A DNA stretch of 9,781 nt from Caryophanales bacterium UBA6769 (GTDB taxonomy: Bacteria; Bacillota; Bacilli; Bacillales; UBA6769), in NCBI GenBank assembly GCA_002453275.1, contig DKGN01000030.1:1-9781 (forward strand), in the 5' to 3' direction. Below, piece by piece: positions 1-6,301 of the stretch. Position numbers and translations under genes: made by a program. The notes under the pieces were generated by a model, which was given only the letters and a program-made list of their open reading frames with translations, ran no database searches and was not told the origin of the DNA. Each line of letters opens with the position of its first letter. Within the stretch, counting starts at the first letter, position 1.

Positions 1-27
1 CCATGGAAAGCGAAGTATTCTGTTGAA

Positions 28-57
28 GCGGTTTTACTGCTCTAGTTACCGCGCAGT
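28..57. other. Competing short inverted repeats at the left edge
   Basis: Two inverted repeats overlap here. GCGGT (28-32) can pair with ACCGC (48-52), and ACTGC (36-40) can pair with GCAGT (53-57); the two pairings cannot form together. In B. subtilis the gene divergent from abrB is metS (methionyl-tRNA synthetase), which would start left of this window, so this could be part of its leader. That gene is not visible here and the reading is inference. Confidence 0.25.
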
Positions 58-65
58 GTATACAT

Positions 66-85
66 ATTGTTGCAAAAGCAACAAT
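66..85. other. 8-bp perfect hairpin upstream of abrB
   Basis: ATTGTTGC (66-73) and its exact complement GCAACAAT (78-85) flank an AAAA loop. On the plus strand it is followed by TCTTTAG, a weak U-tract, and on the minus strand by non-T sequence, so it is at best a poor terminator. An 8-bp palindrome, TGTATACA (57-64), lies next to it. It could be a weak terminator insulating abrB from upstream transcription, or a protein-binding site. Confidence 0.4.
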
Positions 86-148
86 TCTTTAGAATATATT
101 TTTCAAATTAACTGTTAAGAAATATTCGTATTATCCGGTATTTTACAA

Positions 149-177
149 TTGACGGTTTTGGTAACTATTGGTACGAT
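149..177 (+). promoter_or_regulatory. abrB sigma-A promoter
   Basis: TTGACG (149-154) and TACGAT (172-177) are separated by exactly 17 bases, each matching the sigma-A consensus at five of six positions. Transcription should start near 183-186, giving a leader of about 40 bases. A second possible -35, TTTACA (142-147), overlaps it; B. subtilis abrB also has two closely spaced promoters. Nothing better is seen between here and the gene. Confidence 0.8.
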
Positions 178-194
178 TGGAAAAGAAAGAAATA

Positions 195-211
195 TGTCGA
201 ATTTTGACAGT
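195..211 (+). promoter_or_regulatory. Spo0A box downstream of the abrB start site
   Basis: TGTCGAA (195-201) is an exact Spo0A box. A degenerate second copy, TGACAGT (205-211), follows in the same orientation one helical turn away. Both lie roughly 10-28 bases after the predicted transcription start. In B. subtilis, phosphorylated Spo0A binds tandem boxes at the equivalent place and blocks abrB transcription at the onset of sporulation. The box match is seen; the repression is inferred from that precedent. Confidence 0.75.
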
Positions 212-225
212 CTGGGGGTATTCAT

Positions 226-507
226 ATGAAATCAACAGGGATCGTTCGTAAAGTCGATGAATTAGGTCGTGTTGTCATTCCGATTGAACTACGCCGTACA
301 CTTGGTATTGAAGAAAAAGATGCACTCGAAATTTATGTAGAGGACGACAGCATCGTATTAAAAAAATACAAATCATCTATGACATGTCACGTAAGTGGTG
401 AAGTGTCAGAAAGTAACTTAATATTGGCTGATGGCAAACTCGTTCTCAGTCGCTCAGTTGCAGAACAAATTATTAATGAACTACAAAATCAATATACGAA
501 AGTCTAA
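226..507 (+). CDS. abrB: Transition-state regulator AbrB
   Basis: AbrB is a small DNA-binding protein that represses many stationary-phase and sporulation genes during exponential growth. The N-terminal half (residues 1-50) is a canonical AbrB swapped-hairpin DNA-binding domain, with the motif KVDELGRVVIP at 9-19 and the basic run ELRRTLGI at 21-28; the C-terminal half is the multimerisation part. The 93-residue length is close to the 94-96 of known AbrB proteins, and the N-terminal half is almost unchanged from B. subtilis. The ATG start has the purine-rich GGGGGT (214-219) six bases upstream. It stands alone on the plus strand, convergent with rsmI, with its own promoter, Spo0A box and terminator. 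Paralogues such as Abh share the fold, but the position next to rsmI and the Spo0A box favour AbrB itself. Confidence 0.96.
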   Translation: MKSTGIVRKVDELGRVVIPIELRRTLGIEEKDALEIYVEDDSIVLKKYKSSMTCHVSGEVSESNLILADGKLVLSRSVAEQIINELQNQYTKV

Positions 508-515
508 TGTGAACA

Positions 516-560
516 CCCGGTTTTCACCACGTCGAGGACATGGAGGAAGCCAGGTTTTTT
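516..560 (+). terminator. abrB intrinsic terminator
   Basis: A long hairpin runs from 516 to 554: the left arm 516-533 pairs with 537-554 around a GAG loop, interrupted by three mismatches and with two G-U pairs. It is followed by six Ts (555-560) and ATTT. It overlaps the last two bases of the rsmI stop codon. On the minus strand the hairpin is followed by TGTTCACATT, so it would stop rsmI transcription less well. Confidence 0.85.
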
Positions 561-1425
561 ATTTATGATCGATATGATAAGTGTGGTACACATCACGTCG
601 TGAAAGACCGCGTTCCTTAGCGACCTGCTTGATTGCGTCATTCGCCCGGACATTTTTATTATTAATATAATGTTTGACATGCTCCATGACTGACAATTGA
701 CTCCACCATATATTCTCTTCTCTTACCTGCTCTTCATCATTTCCTTCGACAACAATACAGAACTCTCCACGGATATCGTGTGTTGTCGTCCATTCATAAA
801 GCTCATCAATCGTACCACGAATAAATTCTTCAAAACGTTTCGTTAATTCTCGAGCTAGAACGGCATTTCGTTTGCCAAATTTGTCATTTAATAGTTGCAA
901 TGTATCCTTCAGACGATGGGGAGCTTCATAAAAAATAATTGGAACACTCACTTCCAGTAGCTCGTCTAATTGTTGTCTTTTTTCCTTTTTACTACGCGGT
1001 AAAAAACCGTAAAAATAAAAATGATCGCTAAATAGACCAGAGGCTATCAAAGCTGTAATTGCTGCGTTTGCACCTGGAAGTGGAACGACTTTAATCTCGT
1101 TTTCAAGACAAGCGGTAACTAATTCGCTGCCAGGATCCGAAATTGCAGGCGTTCCTGCATCTGAAACGAGGGCTATTTTTTTCTTTGCAAGTAGTTCTTC
1201 AATGATTCTCTTTCCTTGTCTTTCTTTGTTATGTTCATGATAACTCATGAGCGGAGTTGGTATATCGAAATGACGACAAAGCTTCATCGTCACCCGTGTG
1301 TCTTCAGCCGCAATCACGTCGACATCTTTTAACGTCTGAACAGCACGAAATGTCATATCATCTAAATGACCAATCGGTGTTGGCACTAGATAGAGAATCC
1401 CTTTTTGCTCAGTCTGTTCACCCAC
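559..1425 (-). CDS. rsmI: 16S rRNA 2'-O-ribose C1402 methyltransferase RsmI
   Basis: RsmI (YabC in B. subtilis) methylates the ribose of C1402 in the decoding centre of 16S rRNA, using S-adenosylmethionine. It is a tetrapyrrole-methylase-fold protein. Family motifs are visible in the 288-residue form: VPTPIGHLDD at 14-23, AAEDTR at 39-44, SDAGTPAISDPG at 88-99, LPGANAA at 116-122 and FYGFLPR at 138-144. Most relatives have Asn where His20 sits. The GTG start at 1425 is preferred because GAGGG (1432-1436) lies six bases upstream and the reading frame then overlaps the yazA stop by only eight bases, a typical sign of coupled translation. The frame stays open to a TTG at 1443, which lacks a good ribosome-binding site. 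It is the last gene of the trmN6-yazA-rsmI group. Confidence 0.93.
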   Translation of the reverse strand: MGEQTEQKGILYLVPTPIGHLDDMTFRAVQTLKDVDVIAAEDTRVTMKLCRHFDIPTPLMSYHEHNKERQGKRIIEELLAKKKIALVSDAGTPAISDPGSELVTACLENEIKVVPLPGANAAITALIASGLFSDHFYFYGFLPRSKKEKRQQLDELLEVSVPIIFYEAPHRLKDTLQLLNDKFGKRNAVLARELTKRFEEFIRGTIDELYEWTTTHDIRGEFCIVVEGNDEEQVREENIWWSQLSVMEHVKHYINNKNVRANDAIKQVAKERGLSRRDVYHTYHIDHK

Positions 1426-1681
1426 GCTCTTCCCTCTTTTCAATAAGTGCTAACTTCTCTGAACGTTGCATTGCTTTAATCGCAATTTCGGCTTTCAATG
1501 CTTCGCCTTTTGAGTCATGATCTTGCGTATAAACAACGGTAAACGGCCCACGACCCCGTGTATATTTTGCCCCTTTTCCTGACTCATGCGCAACGAGTCT
1601 TTTTTCTAAATTATTCGTTATTCCAGTATATAAACTTCCATCTCTGCATCGGAGTATATACACGACATAATTATCGCTCAT
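1418..1681 (-). CDS. yazA: GIY-YIG domain protein YazA
   Basis: An 87-residue single-domain protein of the UPF0213 type, built on the GIY-YIG nuclease fold. The two signature strands are visible as VYIL at 7-10 and LYTGIT at 17-22, followed by the conserved Arg28 and His32, the motif GKGAKYTRGRGP at 35-46, and a conserved acidic residue, Glu65. Nuclease activity has not been established for this subfamily as far as I know, so the cellular role stays open. The ATG start is preceded by AAGGAG eight bases upstream. The start overlaps the trmN6 stop by 11 bases and the end overlaps the rsmI start, so the three are likely translated as one unit; the company of two RNA methyltransferases hints at an RNA-related job without proving one. 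Confidence 0.9.
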   Translation of the reverse strand: MSDNYVVYILRCRDGSLYTGITNNLEKRLVAHESGKGAKYTRGRGPFTVVYTQDHDSKGEALKAEIAIKAMQRSEKLALIEKREERG

Positions 1682-2408
1682 ACAATAACTCCTTCATTTC
1701 TTGCGTATAATGGTTTGTTTTTTCATAAACAACGAGCGGGGATAGCACTTTAAGCGAAGGCTTCCCACCCTTTACCCCTTCAATTAAAACAATATTGGCA
1801 TCAGAACCCACTTTCGGATAAATAAATTGTAGACGCTTCGGTTCCATCTTATACTCTCGCATCAATGCCATTAACTCAAGCAAGCGACTTGGGCGATGAA
1901 CAATCGCGCCTTTCCCTCCCTGCTTCAGCAAATGACTCATCGTACGAATCGTATCTTCTAACGTACAATAAATTTCATGTCTTGCAATCGCAATATGTTT
2001 TTCTTGTTTTACATCTCTTTCATTTTCAACCTTAAAATAAGGTGGATTACACGTCACAACATCAAAGGACGCATTTAAAAAAGATGAGTCTAACTTATTC
2101 AAATCTTGGCACATGATTTCAATTCGATCCTCAAGTTCGTTAAGTTGTATACTTCTTTCTGCCATATTACACAGTTTTTCTTGAATCTCCACTCCGATAA
2201 TACTTCCCTTTGTTCGTTCACTTAACAATAAAGGGATAACGCCGTTCCCTGTACATAGATCAATCAGTTTCCCGCCTTGAATCGGAACATATACAAACTT
2301 AGCTAACAAGACAGCATCGAGTGAGAAAGAAAAAACACCTGTTCCTTGTATAATCCGTAAATCCTTCTTACCGATATAATCCATTCGTTCTGTCGGTAAC
2401 AGCACCAC
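1671..2408 (-). CDS. trmN6: tRNA1(Val) A37 N6-methyltransferase family protein (YabB)
   Basis: A 245-residue class I methyltransferase of the TrmN6/YfiC family (YabB in B. subtilis), which methylates N6 of adenine 37 next to the anticodon in tRNA. It has the family's N-terminal signature (DLRIIQGTGVFSFSLDAVLL, 16-35), the S-adenosylmethionine-binding motif I DLCTGNG at 50-56, an acidic GVEIQ at 72-76, and the catalytic NPPY at 121-124 that marks N6-adenine methyltransferases. The GTG start has AGGAG seven bases upstream; the next codon is also GTG. An intrinsic terminator lies immediately upstream, after yabA, so the gene probably has its own promoter (see 2452-2460). The exact tRNA target is inferred from the E. 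coli enzyme. The stop overlaps yazA by 11 bases. Confidence 0.92.
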   Translation of the reverse strand: MVLLPTERMDYIGKKDLRIIQGTGVFSFSLDAVLLAKFVYVPIQGGKLIDLCTGNGVIPLLLSERTKGSIIGVEIQEKLCNMAERSIQLNELEDRIEIMCQDLNKLDSSFLNASFDVVTCNPPYFKVENERDVKQEKHIAIARHEIYCTLEDTIRTMSHLLKQGGKGAIVHRPSRLLELMALMREYKMEPKRLQFIYPKVGSDANIVLIEGVKGGKPSLKVLSPLVVYEKTNHYTQEMKELLYER

Positions 2409-2423
2409 AATCCATCTCCTAAA

Positions 2424-2453
2424 GAAAAAATCCTTCCTTCAAGCAGGAAAGAT
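2424..2453 (-). terminator. Intrinsic terminator after yabA
   Basis: On the minus strand ATCTTTCCT (2453-2445) pairs over its full nine bases, with one G-U, with AGGAAGGAT (2438-2430) around a six-base loop. The run TTTTTTC follows (2430-2424), then TTT. It lies between the yabA stop and the trmN6 Shine-Dalgarno sequence. It should end most transcripts of the yaaO-yabA cluster. Confidence 0.82.
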
Positions 2454-2460
2454 TGTATCA
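2452..2460 (-). promoter_or_regulatory. Possible extended -10 promoter for trmN6-yazA-rsmI
   Basis: TGATACAAT (2460-2452) fits the extended -10 pattern TG-N-TATAAT with one mismatch. It is formed by the yabA stop codon and the bases after it. No good -35 is present at 17-18 bases (TTTCAT, three of six). The predicted start near 2445 is inside the 5' arm of the terminator hairpin, so transcripts from this promoter would escape that terminator. This is a prediction from the sequence match only. Confidence 0.4.
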
Positions 2461-2802
2461 CTTAATATTTAAAAATGAAAGGCAAAATAAGCAATCCCCT
2501 TCTGAACGAATACTACCATAATGCACATTACAAATATGAAAGCCTTCCTGATAAAGTCTAGCAAGATTATCGTAGCCTTCACCAAACTCTGGCACACGGT
2601 CTTCTTCTCCATCAGCATCTGAGAGTTGACCAGCATCTAGTTCGTGTAACCGTTCGCGCAAATGATGATTCTCAACTTCAAGCCGATGGTTTTCCTCCAA
2701 AAGTAACGCTAGTTGTTCTTTCAACTCACCAAGCTGCTGATACAAGTCACCAATTTGTTCTCCCATAGAATGAACTTGTGTGAAAATTTCTTTTTTCCCC
2801 AA
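2458..2802 (-). CDS. yabA: Replication initiation control protein YabA
   Basis: YabA restrains over-initiation of chromosome replication by binding DnaA and the sliding clamp DnaN at the replisome. The 114-residue protein has the expected parts. Residues 1-58 are heptad-rich and predicted to form the coiled coil used for tetramer formation. Residues 59-72 are an acidic linker. The C-terminal domain begins at the near-invariant GEGYDNLARLYQEGFHICNV (75-94) and carries the zinc ligands Cys91, His94, Cys104 and Cys107. The TTG start is supported by AGAGGTGG, with AGGTGG ending seven bases upstream, and by agreement with the known N-terminus (M-x-KKE). It is preceded by an 81-base gap after ricT holding a strong hairpin, and followed by an intrinsic terminator. 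Confidence 0.95.
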   Translation of the reverse strand: MGKKEIFTQVHSMGEQIGDLYQQLGELKEQLALLLEENHRLEVENHHLRERLHELDAGQLSDADGEEDRVPEFGEGYDNLARLYQEGFHICNVHYGSIRSEGDCLFCLSFLNIK

Positions 2803-2839
2803 CGGTTATCCACCTCTTTTACTGCTCGTTCAAAAGGTC

Positions 2840-2863
2840 GACGTGTCTTCTCGAAGACACGTC
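2840..2863 (-). repeat. Perfect 11-bp inverted repeat between ricT and yabA
   Basis: GACGTGTCTTC and its exact complement GAAGACACGTC are separated by two bases. As RNA this gives a 10-bp stem closed by a four-base loop. An outer pair, GTTCAA (2828-2833 on the plus strand) with TTGAAC (2873-2878), could extend the structure across an internal loop. No U-tract follows on either strand, so it is not an ordinary terminator. It may be a transcript stability or processing element, or a protein-binding palindrome. Confidence 0.8.
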
Positions 2864-2883
2864 AGCAACTACTTGAACTATTG

Positions 2884-3714
2884 TCATTCCCATACTTGTA
2901 TTGGAGTTGAACCTGCTAGGAGTTCTTCTAACGTAAATTCTGTTACACGTTCTGGCTCAAATAACTCAACTTGAATAAGTCTTTCCAGCATATTTAAACC
3001 AATCACTTTACCTTCACCATTCGGCGTTTTAATTACATGACCAATATCGGGTAATTCCCGCTTTGCCTCTTCATACTGGTCATTCTCATATTTTAAACAG
3101 CACATTAATCTGCCGCACAAGCCTGATATTTTTGTCGGATTTAATGAAAGGTTTTGATCTTTTGCCATTTTAATCGAGACAGGCTCAAAATCACCTAAAA
3201 ATGTGGAGCAACATAGCATTCTTCCACATGGACCAATACCACCGAGCATTTTGGCTTCATCGCGAACACCGATTTGTCGAAGTTCTATTCTCGTTCGAAA
3301 AATAGCCGCTAAATCTTTAACAAGTTCACGGAAATCAACTCTGCCATCAGCCGTAAAATAAAAGATAATTTTATTTCGATCAAATGTATATTCTGCATCG
3401 ATGAGCTTCATCGGTAATTCATGTTCAACTATTTTTTCGCCGCAAATTTGAGACGCTTCTTTCGCCTCTTGACGATTTTGCTCCACTGTTTCAAGATCAT
3501 GTGGAGTCGCCACGCGAATGACGCTCTTTAAAGGTAATACAACGTCGTCTTCTTCAACTTGTCGCTTCTCAATAACAACCTTACCAATTTCAATTCCTCG
3601 GGTCGTTTCAACGATGACATAATCATCGTATTGTATATCCAACCCTTTCGGATCGAAGTAGTAAATTTTACCGGCTGTTTTAAAGCGAACTCCGACGATT
3701 TCATAATATACCAT
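2884..3714 (-). CDS. ricT: Regulatory iron-sulfur protein RicT (YaaT)
   Basis: RicT is one of three proteins (with RicA/YmcA and RicF/YlbF) of the Y-complex, which binds RNase Y and promotes maturation of many operon transcripts; it is also needed for efficient Spo0A phosphorylation, sporulation and biofilm formation. The 276-residue protein carries the two conserved cysteine clusters GPCGRMLCC (161-169; Cys163, 168, 169) and GLCGRLMCC (198-206; Cys200, 205, 206), consistent with the reported [4Fe-4S] clusters, inside a PSP1-like domain. The ATG at 3714 is chosen over an open frame reaching 3750 because AGGAGGG lies five bases upstream and known family members begin here. Only one base separates it from the holB stop codon, so translation is probably coupled. 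Confidence 0.95.
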   Translation of the reverse strand: MVYYEIVGVRFKTAGKIYYFDPKGLDIQYDDYVIVETTRGIEIGKVVIEKRQVEEDDVVLPLKSVIRVATPHDLETVEQNRQEAKEASQICGEKIVEHELPMKLIDAEYTFDRNKIIFYFTADGRVDFRELVKDLAAIFRTRIELRQIGVRDEAKMLGGIGPCGRMLCCSTFLGDFEPVSIKMAKDQNLSLNPTKISGLCGRLMCCLKYENDQYEEAKRELPDIGHVIKTPNGEGKVIGLNMLERLIQVELFEPERVTEFTLEELLAGSTPIQVWE

Positions 3715-3715
3715 C

Positions 3716-4708
3716 TTATCCCTCCTGTAACTTAAGCACCGCTTGTTCAATCACAAGTTGAGGGTTTACATTGGCATCTAGATGCTTTCTCGCTTCCAAA
3801 ATGATATTCATCTGTTTTGCAACTTGTTGAATCGGAAAACGGAGACGATATTTTTCAAGCATTTGTCTCTCTTGTGAAAAAGCAATCGCATCCTCTTTCC
3901 CTATGTGTAATAGCAGAACATCCCGAAACCATAATAGAAGCAATTGTAGCCCTAATTCCATTTGTTCCCTATCTTTTAGGTGAGGAACCCATTTCTCATG
4001 TATTGTCAAAAGAACTTGGGATCTTCTTTCCAAGACTTCTTCCGTCAATTGTAACACTAAGTTTCGAGCTTGTGCAAACAACTCATCTTCAGCAATTTCA
4101 CGTGCAAATTCATAATTACTCGTCAATTTAGAAACGAGTAATGCGTCTGATTTCGGGATGTTTTCCTGCTCAAGTAACGTAAGCAATTCCGGCGTTCGGA
4201 GTGGGTTAAACGTAATGGTTTGACAGCGAGAAATAATCGTCGGAAGCATCTGTTGCATTTGCTCTGTTAATAATATAGCTGTCTCTTGCTCTGATGGTTC
4301 TTCAATAAATTTCAGCAAACGGTTTGCTGCTACTTGTGTCATCTTATCCGCATGTTCGATAATATATAACCGTTGCTTTGATTCAGAGCCACGATAGCTA
4401 AATTCCTTTTGCAATAAATCAATTTGTTCCTTCTTAATCGAGTTTCCATCAGGAGAAAAAAAACGAACGTCAGGATGATTATGAGAAGCAATTCGGCGAC
4501 AATCACTACATTGGTGACAAGGCTCAACGCCATTAACATGTAAGCAAAAGAGTGTCTTTGCGAGTGTAACAGCAATACCCATTTTGCCTGTTCCTTTACT
4601 GCCTTCAAATAAATAAGCATGGGAAAGTCGAGCCTTTTTCAAACTGTTTGTTAGCAATGTCGTTACATATGGTTGTGTTTCGTTCCATTCTTTCCAACTC
4701 GTCATCAT
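3716..4708 (-). CDS. holB: DNA polymerase III delta-prime subunit
   Basis: HolB is the delta-prime subunit of the clamp loader, which opens the DnaN sliding clamp and places it on primed DNA. In the 330-residue form chosen here it has an AAA+ N-terminal part with a degenerate P-loop (GSKGTGKM, 36-43; Met where ATPases have Thr or Ser), as expected for a non-hydrolysing subunit. The zinc module is Cys55, 64, 67 and 70, and the SRC motif is at 160-162, whose Arg acts as arginine finger for the neighbouring subunit. The start is uncertain: GTG at 4714, ATG at 4708 and ATG at 4705 are adjacent. AAGTGAG, five bases before 4708, argues against the GTG, which it would overlap. The 41-base gap to yaaR shows no clear terminator. 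Confidence 0.94.
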   Translation of the reverse strand: MMTSWKEWNETQPYVTTLLTNSLKKARLSHAYLFEGSKGTGKMGIAVTLAKTLFCLHVNGVEPCHQCSDCRRIASHNHPDVRFFSPDGNSIKKEQIDLLQKEFSYRGSESKQRLYIIEHADKMTQVAANRLLKFIEEPSEQETAILLTEQMQQMLPTIISRCQTITFNPLRTPELLTLLEQENIPKSDALLVSKLTSNYEFAREIAEDELFAQARNLVLQLTEEVLERRSQVLLTIHEKWVPHLKDREQMELGLQLLLLWFRDVLLLHIGKEDAIAFSQERQMLEKYRLRFPIQQVAKQMNIILEARKHLDANVNPQLVIEQAVLKLQEG

Positions 4709-4749
4709 AGTCACTCACTTACTATCATTAAATCACGCACAAAGTACGC

Positions 4750-5190
4750 TTACGTGTATAAGTTAATTAATAACCCTTCAATTTCACCAATTTTTCCTAG
4801 TAAATCGATCGGGTCTTTTCCTTCTGACAACACTTTTTCTGTTAATTCTAGCAGTTCTTCATCAATTTTCTTCACTAGCGTGTGAGACTCCATTACCCCA
4901 GAAGGACTCCATCCGCCCGTATGCTTAAGCTCCATCCCATACTCGACAGCTTCATGAACAAAGCGTTCAATTAAACGTTTGTATTGCTGAAGTTCTTTGA
5001 CCGTTTGAGAGTGTGCTAATCGAGAGCCTTGTTGTTTTATTTCAGAGAGTAATGCATTCAATCTCTCTTTGTGTAATTGACTACCTTCTTGAATAAGCAG
5101 AGAGCGAAAGTCTGCTTTGTCACCTGTTTGTTGTCGTTTTTCAACATTTCGCTTATCGTAAACGGGGCGTAATTCCTGGCCTATTTTCAT
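4750..5190 (-). CDS. yaaR: YaaR family protein (DUF327)
   Basis: A 146-residue, highly charged and mostly helical protein of the YaaR/DUF327 family, whose function is not established. There is no signal peptide or membrane segment, so it is probably cytoplasmic. Residues 1-35 are basic and look flexible. Residues 36-146 look like a helical bundle with a conserved centre around KELQQYKRLIERFVHEAVEY (65-84), and the C-terminus ends in the family-typical IGEIEGLLINLY. The ATG start has GAGGGTG eight bases upstream. It lies between darA (91-base gap with no clear terminator) and holB in an arrangement shared with B. subtilis, which is the main support for the name. Confidence 0.9.
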   Translation of the reverse strand: MKIGQELRPVYDKRNVEKRQQTGDKADFRSLLIQEGSQLHKERLNALLSEIKQQGSRLAHSQTVKELQQYKRLIERFVHEAVEYGMELKHTGGWSPSGVMESHTLVKKIDEELLELTEKVLSEGKDPIDLLGKIGEIEGLLINLYT

Positions 5191-5281
5191 CTTTCTTTCA
5201 CCCTCGACTCAAATTTTTTGATAATGAATGTAAAAGGATGTTAAGCACAATCTTTATAAACTTCGAGACTTAGACGTGCCT

Positions 5282-5611
5282 TTAAAATTGATGGAATGCT
5301 TCGACCGGTAGAACAAATACGGTCGCCCCTCCGACTTCCACTTCGACGGGGTACGGTGAATAAGCATCCGCACTCCCACCGAGTGGGGACATCGGAGCAA
5401 CAAGTTGTTCACGGGATTTGCAGTTTTCTTTAATAATTGCGAGTAATTCATCGAGTTGTTCATCATCCGTTCCAATTAAAAACGTTGTATTTCCTTCTCT
5501 AAGGAATCCACCAGTAGATGCAAGTTTTGTCGCACGAAAATTCGCTTTAATTAACGCTTGTGAGAATCGCCCGCTGTCTTTGTCTTGAATGACCGCCATT
5601 ACGAGTTTCAC
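5282..5611 (-). CDS. darA: Cyclic di-AMP receptor DarA (YaaQ)
   Basis: DarA is a trimeric PII-like protein that binds cyclic di-AMP; its downstream partner is unknown. From the GTG at 5611 the product is 109 residues, the same length as B. subtilis DarA, and begins (M)KLVMAVIQDKDS. Ligand-site regions are preserved: NFRATKL at 24-30, the loop TGGFLREGNTTF at 33-44, and the PII-like C-terminus PYPVEVEVGGATVFVLPVEA. The GTG is preferred to two upstream ATGs: one (5617) directly touches the Shine-Dalgarno sequence and the other (5632) precedes it, whereas AAAGGAGGG lies six bases before the GTG. It follows tmk by 17 bases and is surely co-transcribed with it. Confidence 0.94.
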   Translation of the reverse strand: MKLVMAVIQDKDSGRFSQALIKANFRATKLASTGGFLREGNTTFLIGTDDEQLDELLAIIKENCKSREQLVAPMSPLGGSADAYSPYPVEVEVGGATVFVLPVEAFHQF

Positions 5612-5628
5612 ATACATCCCTCCTTTGA

Positions 5629-6273
5629 TCATTTGTTTTTACAAATGCTTTCAAAGTCCTTTCGAATTGATTGAAAAATTTCATCGACAGATTGATGACC
5701 ATCGATCAGACAGACCCGTTGTCTATTTTTCTCTGCTAACCCTAAAAATCCTTGTCTAACTTTTTCATGATAGTGTAAATCTTTTAATTCAATTCGATCA
5801 AGTGCTTCTTGACCGCTTCTTGCAATAAGACGCTCACGTGCAGATTCAGGTGAGATATCGATAAAATAGCTTCGATCGGGTGTGAGCCCCGCTGTTGCAA
5901 ATTCGTTAATGACATGAATCTTTTCTTCTCCAATCCCGAGTCCATAACCTTGGTACGCAACCGAAGCATCAACGAAGCGATCGCAAAGAACAATCAGTCC
6001 CTCTTGCAATGCTGGAACAATCTTTTCTTTCACATGTTGTGCACGAGAAGCAGCATACAAAAGTACTTCTGTTTCATTCACCATTTCGGTGTGGGCAGGA
6101 TCTAAGAGTAGTGTGCGAATAGCATCGCTAATTCTCGTTCCTCCTGGCTCTCTCGTTAGTAAATATCGGTAGTTTCTTGTTCGTAAATATGTTGCGAATT
6201 TTTCTATTTGTGTCGTTTTGCCAGCACCGTCTGGTCCTTCAAAAGTAATAAATTGGCCTCGTATTTCTTGCAC
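5629..6273 (-). CDS. tmk: Thymidylate kinase
   Basis: Tmk phosphorylates dTMP to dTDP with ATP, an essential step of dTTP supply in the cytoplasm. The 214-residue protein has the P-loop GPDGAGKTT at 13-21, the REPGGT motif at 41-46, the DRF motif at 98-100 (usually DRY or DRF) followed by SVAYQGYG at 104-111, and the lid segment around ARSGQEALDRIE at 151-162. Length matches the bacterial family. The GTG start has AAGGAG seven bases upstream, and the first codons align with relatives. It lies 28 bases after yaaO, across a short purine-rich stretch made of near-repeats of AGAGAGT and AAAAAGT, and 17 bases before darA, so all three should be on one transcript. Confidence 0.97.
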   Translation of the reverse strand: MQEIRGQFITFEGPDGAGKTTQIEKFATYLRTRNYRYLLTREPGGTRISDAIRTLLLDPAHTEMVNETEVLLYAASRAQHVKEKIVPALQEGLIVLCDRFVDASVAYQGYGLGIGEEKIHVINEFATAGLTPDRSYFIDISPESARERLIARSGQEALDRIELKDLHYHEKVRQGFLGLAEKNRQRVCLIDGHQSVDEIFQSIRKDFESICKNK

Positions 6274-6301
6274 AACAATTCTCCTTTTTACTTTTTACTC
6301 T

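Noticed and set aside
41..56. Resemblance to a T-box core (TTACCGCG) on the plus strand
   Set aside because: Only the ACCGCG part matches; the GGUGG part that pairs with the tRNA end is missing, no terminator with a good U-tract follows, and it lies upstream of the abrB promoter where it could not control that gene.
3817..4131. Plus-strand open frame of about 104 codons opposite holB
   Set aside because: It is the antisense of a well-conserved holB coding region, has no ribosome-binding site of note and no recognisable product.
4339..4620. Minus-strand 93-codon frame with a hydrophobic stretch, out of frame within holB
   Set aside because: It overlaps the AAA+ core of holB in another frame; the hydrophobicity is a by-product of the coding sequence there.
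5254..5475. Minus-strand 73-codon frame overlapping the 3' end of darA
   Set aside because: It lies inside conserved darA codons in another frame and has no family resemblance.
5612..5632. Longer DarA start at the ATG that overlaps the tmk stop
   Set aside because: The Shine-Dalgarno sequence lies between that ATG and the GTG at 5611, and the GTG form has the family's exact length of 109 residues.
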